A stretch of 26,138 bases of DNA from Bodo saltans (lineage: Eukaryota > Euglenozoa > Kinetoplastea > Eubodonida > Bodonidae): positions 1 through 26,138 of the forward strand of contig CYKH01000281.1 in assembly GCA_001460835.1 (NCBI GenBank). The letters run 5' to 3'. Within the stretch, counting starts at the first letter, position 1. Each line of letters starts with the position of its first letter. Both the position numbers and the translations under genes were made by a program. Shown here one piece after another: positions 17,555-25,799 of the stretch. The notes beneath the pieces were generated by a model. The model was given only the letters and a program-made list of their open reading frames with translations, did not search any database and had not been told where the DNA came from.

Positions 17555-18664
17555 ATGGATCGCAGAGCCGCGATGGAAGCGATGGTTCGCCTAACTCACG
17601 AGAGATGTGCTTCACCACCATCACTGGTTACCCCACCGCCAGCAGTAACAACTTCGATTCAACGGGCTCCGTCACCAGCTATGTTCAGTCGTGACGACGT
17701 CATTTTATCATTGAAGCGAGCTCACCAAAAAAATCAGAGATCTAGAGGCGTTGATGCAACAATTTCTGTAGAAGCTGACGCAACAGTCTTACCCCAGCTC
17801 TGCAGCGTCGTTGGCCAAATTCCCCTGCATCCCCCTCCACAACGTGCGAAGTCACCCACGACTCCGATCACAAGAACAAACAGCGAAAACGTCCTTGCGA
17901 CAGCAAATTGCTCCTCCCCGTTGTCAACGCTCTCACTAACAACCGATAAATGTCAATTTCCTTCCACAGACATTGACGTGCAGTTGGCAGGTTCGTTGAT
18001 GGGGAGACCAGATGTCGGCAGTATCGGTGGGCACGCAAGCTGCGATCATTTTTTTGACAGCCCTCATGCTGATGATCGAGAGCACGATCGAATATTGAGA
18101 AAGGCTGGCTATCTCAATGCCACAGACTTCGAAAATGACGATGAGCGTCAACTCGCAGTTGCACAAGCAAAAAAAATCGCAACTCGGCGGGCCCTGCATC
18201 GATCACTCCACGTCCACCAAGCTCAGCCCCTTCCTCCGTCGAACGAGTCTCCGCATGAATTCACGTACCACACATCCACTCCCCCTCGAAAGCAGCGGGC
18301 CGGCGGTCAACGTCTTTCACCACCACCATTAGGAACACCAGGTACTCAACAACATGAAATTGCGCTCGCAAACGCGCTTACTAAGTATTCGAACTCTCGC
18401 CTTCACTACCGAAGTGCTACCTCACCACAGCAACAATCGAAGAGAGTGGCGGTGATCAACGACTCTCAGCGAAGCGGCGGAAAGCGTGAACCCCTTCCAC
18501 CTGGCCGCATGTTGTCGCCAATTCCAATGCCTACATCGGAACTTGTCAATCGAACGTTAACGATGTTGGAGGGTATTGACTCATTGTCACTGACGACAAC
18601 TGGGGGAAACTGCTTTCGATTGTCATCTGACATTCAGTTCTCTTTGAAAGGATCCTTTCGCTGA
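17555..18664 (+). CDS. Hypothetical Ser/Pro-rich protein (369 residues)
   Basis: Not recognised. The protein starts MDRRAAMEAMVRL (an in-frame GTG two codons upstream is not needed). It is mostly low-complexity and probably disordered, with many Ser-Pro/Thr-Pro sites (for example APSPAMF, AKSPTTP, RLSPPPLGTPG, MLSPIPMP), which are possible targets of proline-directed kinases. Two short helical stretches stand out: FSRDDVILSLKRAHQK (about 45-60) and an acidic-to-basic segment about 175-215 (DREHDRILRKAGYLNA, then AQAKKIATRRALHR). There are no membrane segments or signal peptide. The ORF is real judging by its length, its intergenic spacing and the acceptor site just upstream. Function unknown. 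Confidence 0.75.
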   Translation: MDRRAAMEAMVRLTHERCASPPSLVTPPPAVTTSIQRAPSPAMFSRDDVILSLKRAHQKNQRSRGVDATISVEADATVLPQLCSVVGQIPLHPPPQRAKSPTTPITRTNSENVLATANCSSPLSTLSLTTDKCQFPSTDIDVQLAGSLMGRPDVGSIGGHASCDHFFDSPHADDREHDRILRKAGYLNATDFENDDERQLAVAQAKKIATRRALHRSLHVHQAQPLPPSNESPHEFTYHTSTPPRKQRAGGQRLSPPPLGTPGTQQHEIALANALTKYSNSRLHYRSATSPQQQSKRVAVINDSQRSGGKREPLPPGRMLSPIPMPTSELVNRTLTMLEGIDSLSLTTTGGNCFRLSSDIQFSLKGSFR

Positions 18665-18754
18665 AGGAAAATCCTTTGTGTAAAATAGTGTGCACGATGG
18701 TGTTGTATCGTCCATTTTGCGCTCCACTGAAGGTAAGCTAAGTCCATCATTACT

Positions 18755-18775
18755 GCTTTTTTGTGTCTTTGTCAG
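18755..18775 (+). promoter_or_regulatory. Predicted spliced-leader acceptor for the coiled-coil/LRR gene
   Basis: A T-rich tract ends in TTTGTCAG with AG at 18774-18775, 17 bases before the ATG at 18793, which sits in a purine/C-rich context (ACCACC before ATG). Confidence 0.7.
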
Positions 18776-18792
18776 CTAGCAGCTAGACCACC

Positions 18793-21700
18793 ATGAAACT
18801 TACGCCACTCTTAGAAATTGTAGAACTTCAACTCCAGCGTGATCGTTTTGAGAGCGGTGTTGCAGAGTGCGCTGATAAAATCAATGAGCAGCGACTCAAG
18901 CTGCAGCGTGCCCAGCGTGACGTCACTGATTATTCTGGTCGCCTTAAGTATGGCGGTAAAGGCGGTCTCAATCCTGCTGATATCGTAGGCCTTCAAGAAA
19001 AGGAATCTGTTGCGCAGAAAGCTGCTGCTGATGCCTCGAAGCTGGTTCACGATTTGGATTCGCAGACAAAATCCAATGCCGATGAACTTCACCGCGTCAA
19101 GCAACAAATCGACTCACTAATGAACCAGCTCAAGATGCGCTACTGTGTTCAGACCTTAAGCGGATCAGCTCGTGCATCAAAGCCATCTGGTCGTGACGAA
19201 GATGGTGGCGGCTCTAAACAACCAATCGCAGCATCATTCGCAGAGAACATCTACCTCATCACCGATCAGCTGCGCGCACTGATCGCCGGCGGTGGAAAGC
19301 ATCCCTTTCTTAAGCTGTTCCTCAATGATCCTCCGCCCGTCAATGACGCTGCGCCGCATTTTACCGCGTGGGAGCAGCGTACTCTGAGCCTAATTTTCAA
19401 CGCGAAAGAAAAAGTTCAGAAGTGCTTTCAGTTGCTTACTGATGCTGTCAATGCCGTTTGCGCATACTACCCTGACCTCGCAAAAAATGTGCCTTTGTGG
19501 ACTGAGTTTGTTGACATGTGTGATGATTCATTTATTGGTGCGCTTGGGGACAATATTGACCGCGCTTTAAGTTCATACGAGCGCGCTGTTGGTGGCAAGA
19601 CCGCCCCTGAGCTTTTTAGCGTAAACCTGAAACTGTCTCAGGCATGCCGTGTCCAGCTCGTTCCAACCGCTCACGACCTACCGAACCAACTTGTCTCACT
19701 CATCGAAGACAAGATGTTCTCCGTTGTCCCGTCGAATACTCTCGGAGATGTTTCAACGATGCCAACGCAGCATAAGACTGGTAAGGGTGCTTACGCCAAG
19801 AAGCTCCTCGCCGACAAAGAGATCGCCGCTCGCCTTGAGCGGATCAAAAATCATGTCGCTCGTTTTGGCGAAGAACTTGTCGCTGCCGTTGTGAAAGTAG
19901 AGGACAAGTTCATGGCATTTTGGATTCCAGACTCTGTTTCCCAAATGACGCTCGAAGAGCTTCGCGCTGCTCGAGATATGGTTGACTTTGAGTTTGGTTT
20001 CGTTCGTCAGCGAATCTACGGTGGAGCGTTTCAATTGAACTCCTTCCCACTTCAAGACACGTTAAGCTCACTCTTATCGTCACAAATCGATGTGAAACGG
20101 CAAGAGGAAGCGAACACTTCAGATGAAGTTGTTCGAGAAATGATTCGAATTGCTAGCCTCAGTAATGCTCGAACATCAACTGTTCCCGCTGGTGGCCTTG
20201 CGACAATTTTGCGTGTGAAATCAAGCAACAAACATCCTCACCCACGCGATACTGCGGATGAGGAATGGTCCGAGCGCTTCGACCCCGTGAAGTACGTCGA
20301 GCAGCTTGTGGCTGTCCAAGTGAAAGCCGCAAATGTGACAACCGCGGTTCCAGCCACTCAGCGCAGTGTTGCTCCTATCAAGTCGATTACCGCATCAGCG
20401 GATGTAGCTGCTCCAGTTTCGTCCCGCATTTCATCCAATGTTGAGCATGCCAAAGAGATTAAAGAATTGAAGGAGACTCGCGACAATATCCCAATTCCAT
20501 CATCGCAACAGCACTCGAGCCCACCACCTCTCAACAGTAAACCGCTTGAAAATTTAGTGGCACTCTCCGTTCAAAAAAACATTTCGCCACGTCCAAGTTC
20601 AACACCATCCAACGGGCTTCGTACAAGCACTGTCGCAAATCAGCTTTACTCGTTGACCCCCAATCGAATTCCTGCGTCTTCTAACAAACAGCCTCACTCA
20701 CCGTCCCCTCGTGACAGCGCATCGACGACTACAGAAGCTGGTGTCTATAACTCGCGCTCGGTGGAAGTCCTCAAACCTTCAACATCTACGTCTCAGAGAG
20801 CACCTGATGTTGCAAGCGCAGCACCCCGATCTACAGCTTGGAGTTCTCCATCTCCCAAAGTTGAAAAACAGCGCCCTGAAATTGAAATCTCTGAGCGACC
20901 ACCTCGCGAGCCGAGCCATGCTCCAGTGAATCCGCTTCTGTCACCTTTCCGTGAAAAGCAAGCCACTCCCACTTCTGCTGCACCGCCAAATCCAGAACGA
21001 GAATTATTCGATGCTACAACTGAACGAGAGGAGCCATCACGCCGACCTCGAAGTATTCTCAAAGGAAACGTTCAGAGTGATACTCCTCCCATCCGCTCGC
21101 CACGAATTCCCGCCCCGGTGAGCGAGCCCTCTGAGCGTGTCGATGATGATGAATACACTTTGCAGAACTTGCTTCAGAAAGAGAAGGAGAGTTTGGAACG
21201 AATCCGACTCATGAAAGAAAAGGATGAAGCTCGTCGACGTGAAATTCAAGCTGCGCATCGACGTGAGGTGGTTACGGAAGAAACTCTTCGCAAAGTCAGC
21301 CCGCGGAGCGAGTATCAAGCGCTCCTCGAAGAGCAATCCAGGCTCGACACCGCCAGGCGTGAAAACGAAGTTAAGCTTCGTGAGGCAGAAAAGGAAGCCC
21401 GTCGAATGCGTGACGAACAGGAATTTCAGCGTCAATCCCAGTTGCACGATGAAGAAAGGCAGCAAAAACTTTGGGAAGAGCAGCTACGCCATCAGCACGA
21501 AGAAAACGCTCGACGCCGCACTCGCGAAAAACAAGCAGCTGAGGAAGCCGAGCGAGAAGCATTGCGCAAGAAAATTGAGGAAGAAGAGAAGCGCAAACAA
21601 TATCAACGAGAACTCGAGGATCGTCTTGAGGATGAGCTTCGGCGTCGCGCGTTGCAGCAACAGAAAGAACGTGAAGAACGGGAAAATGAGCGTATCCGGC

Positions 21701-22572
21701 GAGAACATGAACTCCACCGCGAACAAGAAGGGGAGCGGAATCGACAACGAGCAGCCTTAGAGCGCATGAGACACTCACCTGTACCTCAAGAAGCCAGTTT
21801 CCATGAGACCGGCCTTGAAAGTGATCATAACTCTTCGAACTACTTGCCGTCAGTTGCTGATCCCTCCGCACTGCGACGAAAACTTGCACTGCCTCCAGTT
21901 CAAGGGGCTTTGGGTGATCGCCCATCAACACCTACGTCGTCAGCTGCGCCGCTCCTTCCAGAGGTTCCATCGTCTGCTCGCAATCGGAAGCCCAACACCG
22001 CGCCACTTGGAACTCCTCGAGGATTAAATGGTAGCGCTCGCAGCACATCTGATATGACCCCTCGCGATCGCATGAACCCAATTCCAACTACAGGGCCACT
22101 TCCTGAGGTATCCCTTTTGGACGAATACAAACAGTACTGCTTGAACTTTGGGATAAAGCCCAATTCTGGGCTTCTGAAGTCACTACCTTCAGTTGTCGGT
22201 GACTTCGCGACAACGATTAACCTCGACTTGAACTACATCGGAGTGAAAGGTGTCCAGCCACTCCTTCAGATCCTTCGGCGTAACCGCGGGTTGAGGCTCT
22301 TGAACCTCAAGGATAACAATCTTGAGAACAACGAGGTGAGAGCGTTAGTGAACGTCCTACTCACTGATAGTGGAAATACACTTACCCACCTTGACCTGTC
22401 AAACAATCCTATCTCTCTTGCGGGAGGCTCTGCTATCATGGATCTTGTTTCGCAGAAGAAATCACTAACAACTGTTGTTCTTCGCGGTACCCTCATTCAG
22501 CCAAAGGTCGTTGAGAAAATTGTCGAAGCTGCCGAATCCAATCGGCGGCGAGCAGCATGGGGTGACGAGTAG
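18793..22572 (+). CDS. Coiled-coil protein with C-terminal leucine-rich repeats (1259 residues)
   Basis: No named family recognised. Residues 1-120 form a predicted coiled coil. Residues about 150-450 are mixed helical with no known motif. About 480-780 is a low-complexity Ser/Pro linker with a PRSILKG motif (S754-K757). Residues about 783-995 form a very long Glu/Arg-rich helix or coiled coil (repeated EER, REAE, EEEEKRK). After another linker, LLDEYKQYC begins at 1108 and leads into ribonuclease-inhibitor-type leucine-rich repeats (about 1130-1245) such as LRLLNLKDNNLENNEV and LTHLDLSNNPIS. This resembles LRR proteins of flagellar or cytoskeletal structures; that role is inferred. LRRs of this type bind protein partners, and the long helix could act as a spacer. 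Confidence 0.85.
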   Translation: MKLTPLLEIVELQLQRDRFESGVAECADKINEQRLKLQRAQRDVTDYSGRLKYGGKGGLNPADIVGLQEKESVAQKAAADASKLVHDLDSQTKSNADELHRVKQQIDSLMNQLKMRYCVQTLSGSARASKPSGRDEDGGGSKQPIAASFAENIYLITDQLRALIAGGGKHPFLKLFLNDPPPVNDAAPHFTAWEQRTLSLIFNAKEKVQKCFQLLTDAVNAVCAYYPDLAKNVPLWTEFVDMCDDSFIGALGDNIDRALSSYERAVGGKTAPELFSVNLKLSQACRVQLVPTAHDLPNQLVSLIEDKMFSVVPSNTLGDVSTMPTQHKTGKGAYAKKLLADKEIAARLERIKNHVARFGEELVAAVVKVEDKFMAFWIPDSVSQMTLEELRAARDMVDFEFGFVRQRIYGGAFQLNSFPLQDTLSSLLSSQIDVKRQEEANTSDEVVREMIRIASLSNARTSTVPAGGLATILRVKSSNKHPHPRDTADEEWSERFDPVKYVEQLVAVQVKAANVTTAVPATQRSVAPIKSITASADVAAPVSSRISSNVEHAKEIKELKETRDNIPIPSSQQHSSPPPLNSKPLENLVALSVQKNISPRPSSTPSNGLRTSTVANQLYSLTPNRIPASSNKQPHSPSPRDSASTTTEAGVYNSRSVEVLKPSTSTSQRAPDVASAAPRSTAWSSPSPKVEKQRPEIEISERPPREPSHAPVNPLLSPFREKQATPTSAAPPNPERELFDATTEREEPSRRPRSILKGNVQSDTPPIRSPRIPAPVSEPSERVDDDEYTLQNLLQKEKESLERIRLMKEKDEARRREIQAAHRREVVTEETLRKVSPRSEYQALLEEQSRLDTARRENEVKLREAEKEARRMRDEQEFQRQSQLHDEERQQKLWEEQLRHQHEENARRRTREKQAAEEAEREALRKKIEEEEKRKQYQRELEDRLEDELRRRALQQQKEREERENERIRREHELHREQEGERNRQRAALERMRHSPVPQEASFHETGLESDHNSSNYLPSVADPSALRRKLALPPVQGALGDRPSTPTSSAAPLLPEVPSSARNRKPNTAPLGTPRGLNGSARSTSDMTPRDRMNPIPTTGPLPEVSLLDEYKQYCLNFGIKPNSGLLKSLPSVVGDFATTINLDLNYIGVKGVQPLLQILRRNRGLRLLNLKDNNLENNEVRALVNVLLTDSGNTLTHLDLSNNPISLAGGSAIMDLVSQKKSLTTVVLRGTLIQPKVVEKIVEAAESNRRRAAWGDE

Positions 22573-22719
22573 AGATTTTTATTACCAAGACAATGACGAT
22601 ATTTTTTTGACTGACAAAATTTAGACTCCCGCAAACATTTGAGTTCGTGCGGTATGAAAAAGGACCACTGAAAATTCATTGATTCTGTAAAATTCATTGA
22701 GTCTGTATTTAATCCACAA

Positions 22720-22738
22720 CCTCTCTCTCTATGTGAAG
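22720..22738 (+). promoter_or_regulatory. Predicted spliced-leader acceptor for the GST gene
   Basis: A CT-rich tract is followed by AG at 22737-22738 (a second AG at 22741-22742). A minimal ATG-TGA at 22731-22736 sits just upstream of the AG and would be spliced away. The 5' UTR to the ATG at 22779 is about 40 bases. Confidence 0.5.
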
Positions 22739-22778
22739 GAAGTATCATTGTGTTTATCATTTTCGCTCCCCTGGTGCT

Positions 22779-23489
22779 ATGACTCATCCGTTGACCCTTT
22801 ATGGCCACTTTCTTTCGCAACCAACTCGCGCTGTTTTATGGACGCTTGCAATGAAGGGGACACCGTACAATTTCGTGAAAATCAATCCAGCTCAAAACGA
22901 AGCCGACACGGAAGAATTTTACGCCAAATTTCCGACTGGTGGAGTTCCGGCACTCCACGATGCTTCTGCTAAATTTGATGGCAAGCCCTTGCATCTCACT
23001 GAAAGCAACGCAATTCTGGCGTATTTGTCGTCGAAGAATGGTTGGAGTGACCTCTATCCAACAGATGTTGTGTTGAGAGCCAAAGTTGACCAATGGCTCC
23101 ACTGGCATCATGCGAACATGCGCATTTGCACCAATCGTATCTTTCGTCCTCGCATGAATATTGCCATGGGTTGGAAGCAAGCAAATCCGCTTCTTGAGGG
23201 CCCAGACATTTTGAAACTGTTGCGCCCAAGCTTTCTTGTGCTCCAGCACGAAGGCTTGTTGAACTCTCGCCCTTTCTTGGTCGGTAACGTTCCAACCATT
23301 GCTGACATCTCTGTTTATTGTGAGCTCGATCAATTGTTTTATGCGAAACTGCTTGACCTTCAAGACTTTCCTGACATTCAGTCATGGATGAAGCGCTTGC
23401 AAGCTTTGCCCCACCACGACGAAGTTCGACGAACTTTGTTTAAATTCATTGAGATTCTCAACTCGAAGTCTCCGCAGTCTGGCATTTGA
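22779..23489 (+). CDS. Glutathione S-transferase, theta-like (236 residues)
   Basis: A cytosolic GST that conjugates or otherwise uses glutathione. The thioredoxin-like N-terminal domain (about 1-85) has LTLYGHFLSQPTRAV with the likely catalytic Ser13 of theta-class enzymes, the cis-Pro in GGVPAL (V56-P57) and the glutathione-binding LTESNAILAYL (E75, S76). An all-helical C-terminal domain follows (about 95-225), including FLVGNVPTIADIS, the N-capping motif typical of GSTs. Length is normal for the family (about 230-245). Class assignment rests on the SQPTR motif and on a Trp-rich helix near 105 (VDQWLHWHHANM). Substrate unknown. Confidence 0.93.
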   Translation: MTHPLTLYGHFLSQPTRAVLWTLAMKGTPYNFVKINPAQNEADTEEFYAKFPTGGVPALHDASAKFDGKPLHLTESNAILAYLSSKNGWSDLYPTDVVLRAKVDQWLHWHHANMRICTNRIFRPRMNIAMGWKQANPLLEGPDILKLLRPSFLVLQHEGLLNSRPFLVGNVPTIADISVYCELDQLFYAKLLDLQDFPDIQSWMKRLQALPHHDEVRRTLFKFIEILNSKSPQSGI

Positions 23490-23580
23490 AATCTCTCGTG
23501 CCCTCGCTATGCAAAACTTGTTTTCGGAGTACTTATCACTTCACTATGGTTTTAAGTTGCAAATCAACTTAATGAAATTG

Positions 23581-23608
23581 ACTCTCTCACTCTCTCTCTC
23601 TCTCTCTT
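23581..23608 (+). repeat. CT dinucleotide microsatellite
   Basis: An almost pure CT repeat. It probably acts as the polypyrimidine tract for the downstream small gene: the first AG after it is at 23638-23639. Confidence 0.85.
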
Positions 23609-23637
23609 AATTCTCGAATTCCCAAAACATATGAACG

Positions 23638-23639
23638 AG
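23638..23639 (+). promoter_or_regulatory. Predicted spliced-leader acceptor AG for the small hypothetical gene
   Basis: This is the first AG after the CT repeat and lies one base before the ATG at 23641, implying a native 5' UTR of a single base. An ATG at 23631 (a 10-codon upstream ORF) lies before this AG and would be removed. Confidence 0.45.
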
Positions 23640-23640
23640 C

Positions 23641-24060
23641 ATGATGGAGCAACGACCATTTGATCGCGACCTCACTGTCGTTCTTCGAGCAGGGAAGCGT
23701 CATGTGTTTCAGTATTGTCGAGATTTAAACCAGACGTGGCGTTCTCTGGTAGGGGCTCTTGTAAATTTATTCATTGTTCCCACGTCCGCCTGGAAACTTC
23801 TTATTCGAGTGGTGGATGGCTATGAACTTGCCTCTCCTGACGACAACGTCCCTGCTTCGCTCCTGCACTGCAGCCAGTTTGTTTCAAAATCAGGCCGCGT
23901 TGAAGTTTTCCTAGTTGTTCCAAATTCTGATGGACTTTTCCCCAGTGTGCCAAGTTGTGACTCCGATATGTCATTCGTCCCGTCTGATGCTCCTGTGCAG
24001 CTTCCAAAAGGGTTAGTCGACTTCATTGATCACTTGCGGCCTGCTTCGCAAGTCTCATGA
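23641..24060 (+). CDS. Small hypothetical protein (139 residues)
   Basis: Not recognised. It starts MMEQRPFDRD; the second Met three bases later is an equally possible start. Alternating hydrophobic strands (LTVVLRAG near 11-18, WKLLIRVVDGYEL near 51-63, VEVFLVVP near 87-94) and a central helix (about 30-46) are compatible with a small ubiquitin-like or PB1-like fold, but this is only a visual impression. There is no signal peptide, and the C-terminus (LPKGLVDFIDHLRP) looks helical. The gene sits 150 bases after the GST and only 82 bases before the HEN1 start. It is likely real given its acceptor-like upstream tract and the uniform gene spacing. Confidence 0.6.
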   Translation: MMEQRPFDRDLTVVLRAGKRHVFQYCRDLNQTWRSLVGALVNLFIVPTSAWKLLIRVVDGYELASPDDNVPASLLHCSQFVSKSGRVEVFLVVPNSDGLFPSVPSCDSDMSFVPSDAPVQLPKGLVDFIDHLRPASQVS

Positions 24061-24107
24061 GTTGTGTGACTGTTGCATCTTTCTTGTAAGTTGTTTTATT
24101 GTGTTTA

Positions 24108-24139
24108 CACTTCAAACTTCTCCTATCTGTCTTTATCAG
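24108..24139 (+). promoter_or_regulatory. Predicted spliced-leader acceptor for HEN1
   Basis: Pyrimidine-rich tract ending TTTATCAG with AG at 24138-24139, three bases before the ATG at 24143. It rules out the in-frame TTG extension back to 24026, which would overlap the previous gene. Confidence 0.7.
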
Positions 24140-24142
24140 TTG

Positions 24143-25474
24143 ATGCGTAAAAATGGCGTCGATCATGGCTCACATCACTTCATGCCCCCGTTGTTCAACC
24201 AGCGGTTGCGGTTTGTGACCGATCTGGTGGAGAGTAACGGAGTTCAATCCGTACTAGATGTAGGTTGCAGCGGAGGTCAGTTGCTGCATTTCCTCATTAT
24301 GTCATGTCGCCGCGAAAATTCGTTGCGCAGGTACGTTGGATTTGATGCGAGCCGAGATGCTCTTCATCGAGCCTCCGCATCGTTACCGACTTCGTTGTGC
24401 CCCACGGAACTCCTTTACTCGTGCGACATTAACTTTGTGGAAGGTGACATCTCTCTAGACGAAACGCGATTATCACGAGATGTATTGCAACTCTTGGAAA
24501 ACAAGTTTGAGCTGATCGCTTGTATCGAGGTGATTGAGCACGTTCCAAAGGCACGCTTGGGATCGTTTCTAACAACAATATTCGATTCTCTTTGCACAAT
24601 ATGCAATGCTCAGACTGTCGTTCTCACCACTCCAAATCGCGACTACAATTGGCTGTTTGGCTCGCAACAGCAGCTGCTTCGCCATGACGATCATAAATTT
24701 GAGCTCTCGCATGCTCAATTTGTAAGGCTATGCACAATCATTTACCGGCAGTTTTCTGGTTGGACTTTGGAATTTTCAGTAGTTGGAAGAGGCGCAACCC
24801 AGTGCGCCGTCTTTCGACGTGACGGTACAGTCCGTTTTTCGCAAGAAAATTGTATCCATATTGGTGAGTTCCAGCGGAAAGTAGAGTCAATCTTTGACGA
24901 TCTCGAGGATGCCGTTGTGCCCTCTCTTGAACTTGAAGAGATTGACGCGCCTCTTCGTATTTTCCGGGGTGTTGCAACTGTTGCGGCAGTTGATGTGTGG
25001 GAGCGTTTACGGCGTGCAACAGTTCAGTATGCGACGCGACTGCACCATGAGCGTCGCGTTGACATTATCGTGCTTCAGATAAACGATATTATCGCTTCGA
25101 CTGAACTCATTTCCGACCTCACGTTGACACCACTTGCACTTTACTCCGCAATGCAAAATCTTCAAAAGTCTCTCAGTTCAAGTAGCGGTCATGAGATATC
25201 ACGGTGTGGCAATTACCAATCCACATCCAATGCGAACTTCAACTGCTGCTGCACAGAATGGATTCTGGACTCGCAACATCTCGTTGAAAGTGCATTGGGG
25301 ATTACAACAATCGACTGGCTCAACGACACAGTTGCGATCGGCAAAACATTAGTCTTCGAGATTGCCATAACGCTCGCAAATTTAGGCTACTGTTTCCACG
25401 CTGGTAGTCCTGTCACGGTCGTATCGGACACCTCTCAACGACGACAGATCGTCGCCCAGTCTGATAATGCGTAA
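24143..25474 (+). CDS. HEN1: HEN1-type small-RNA 3'-terminal 2'-O-methyltransferase (443 residues)
   Basis: Predicted to add a 2'-O-methyl group to the 3' nucleotide of small RNAs, protecting them from uridylation and decay. The Rossmann methyltransferase domain (about 13-215) opens with FMPPLFNQR, typical of the family. It has the SAM-binding VLDVGCSGGQL (D39-G45), the VGFDAS acidic strand and the HEN1 metal-binding signature: E129 and E132 in EVIEH, H133, and H184 in DDHKFE. It also has TTPNRDYN near 155. All four metal ligands are present, so the enzyme should be active. About 220 further residues follow with no domain I recognise; plant HEN1 has extra domains N-terminally and bacterial Hen1 differs again. 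Its presence suggests an Argonaute-based small-RNA pathway (inference). Confidence 0.92.
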   Translation: MRKNGVDHGSHHFMPPLFNQRLRFVTDLVESNGVQSVLDVGCSGGQLLHFLIMSCRRENSLRRYVGFDASRDALHRASASLPTSLCPTELLYSCDINFVEGDISLDETRLSRDVLQLLENKFELIACIEVIEHVPKARLGSFLTTIFDSLCTICNAQTVVLTTPNRDYNWLFGSQQQLLRHDDHKFELSHAQFVRLCTIIYRQFSGWTLEFSVVGRGATQCAVFRRDGTVRFSQENCIHIGEFQRKVESIFDDLEDAVVPSLELEEIDAPLRIFRGVATVAAVDVWERLRRATVQYATRLHHERRVDIIVLQINDIIASTELISDLTLTPLALYSAMQNLQKSLSSSSGHEISRCGNYQSTSNANFNCCCTEWILDSQHLVESALGITTIDWLNDTVAIGKTLVFEIAITLANLGYCFHAGSPVTVVSDTSQRRQIVAQSDNA

Positions 25475-25799
25475 AATATCTGTCACTCTCGTCCAGAAAT
25501 GCAGTGAACGCTGACAGTTGCTGCAAATGCCACCGGGAACAGAAAAAAAAAACGCAGCATACAAAAAAAAAGAGTGGCATCTTGTGCTCATCGTTGAAAG
25601 TACCATCGGACATGGGAACAATTAACCTTTTTCAAAGAAAAAAAAGTCAGTACCTTTATTGAGGAAAGAGGACTCGGAGGAAAGGATCAGTACTCAATGC
25701 TCCCGCCCGGAGAGCGCGAAGATACGTCCTATCAAGTCGGTAAATCGTCAAGTACTCATTGTAGAGAAATCTACGCGAAGTGAAGCGAGAAACAGCTAA
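25475..25799 (+). other. A-tract-containing intergenic region
   Basis: No intact gene seen. It contains pure A runs at 25543-25552 (10), 25563-25571 (9) and 25638-25645 (8). The + frame in register with the retroelement-like ORF is open from 25626 to a TAA at 25797-25799, with an unremarkable basic product and no ATG. It may be degenerate upstream retroelement sequence or simply a 3' UTR. Confidence 0.5.

Noticed and set aside
21371-21931. Minus-strand ORF of 186 codons opposite the charged helix of the LRR protein
   Set aside because: Glu/Arg-rich coding sequence rarely yields stops on the complementary strand; this is a compositional shadow.
24026-24142. HEN1 extension upstream of 24143 with a membrane-like segment
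   Set aside because: It begins with TTG, overlaps the preceding gene and translates the polypyrimidine tract. The acceptor AG at 24138-24139 places the start at 24143.
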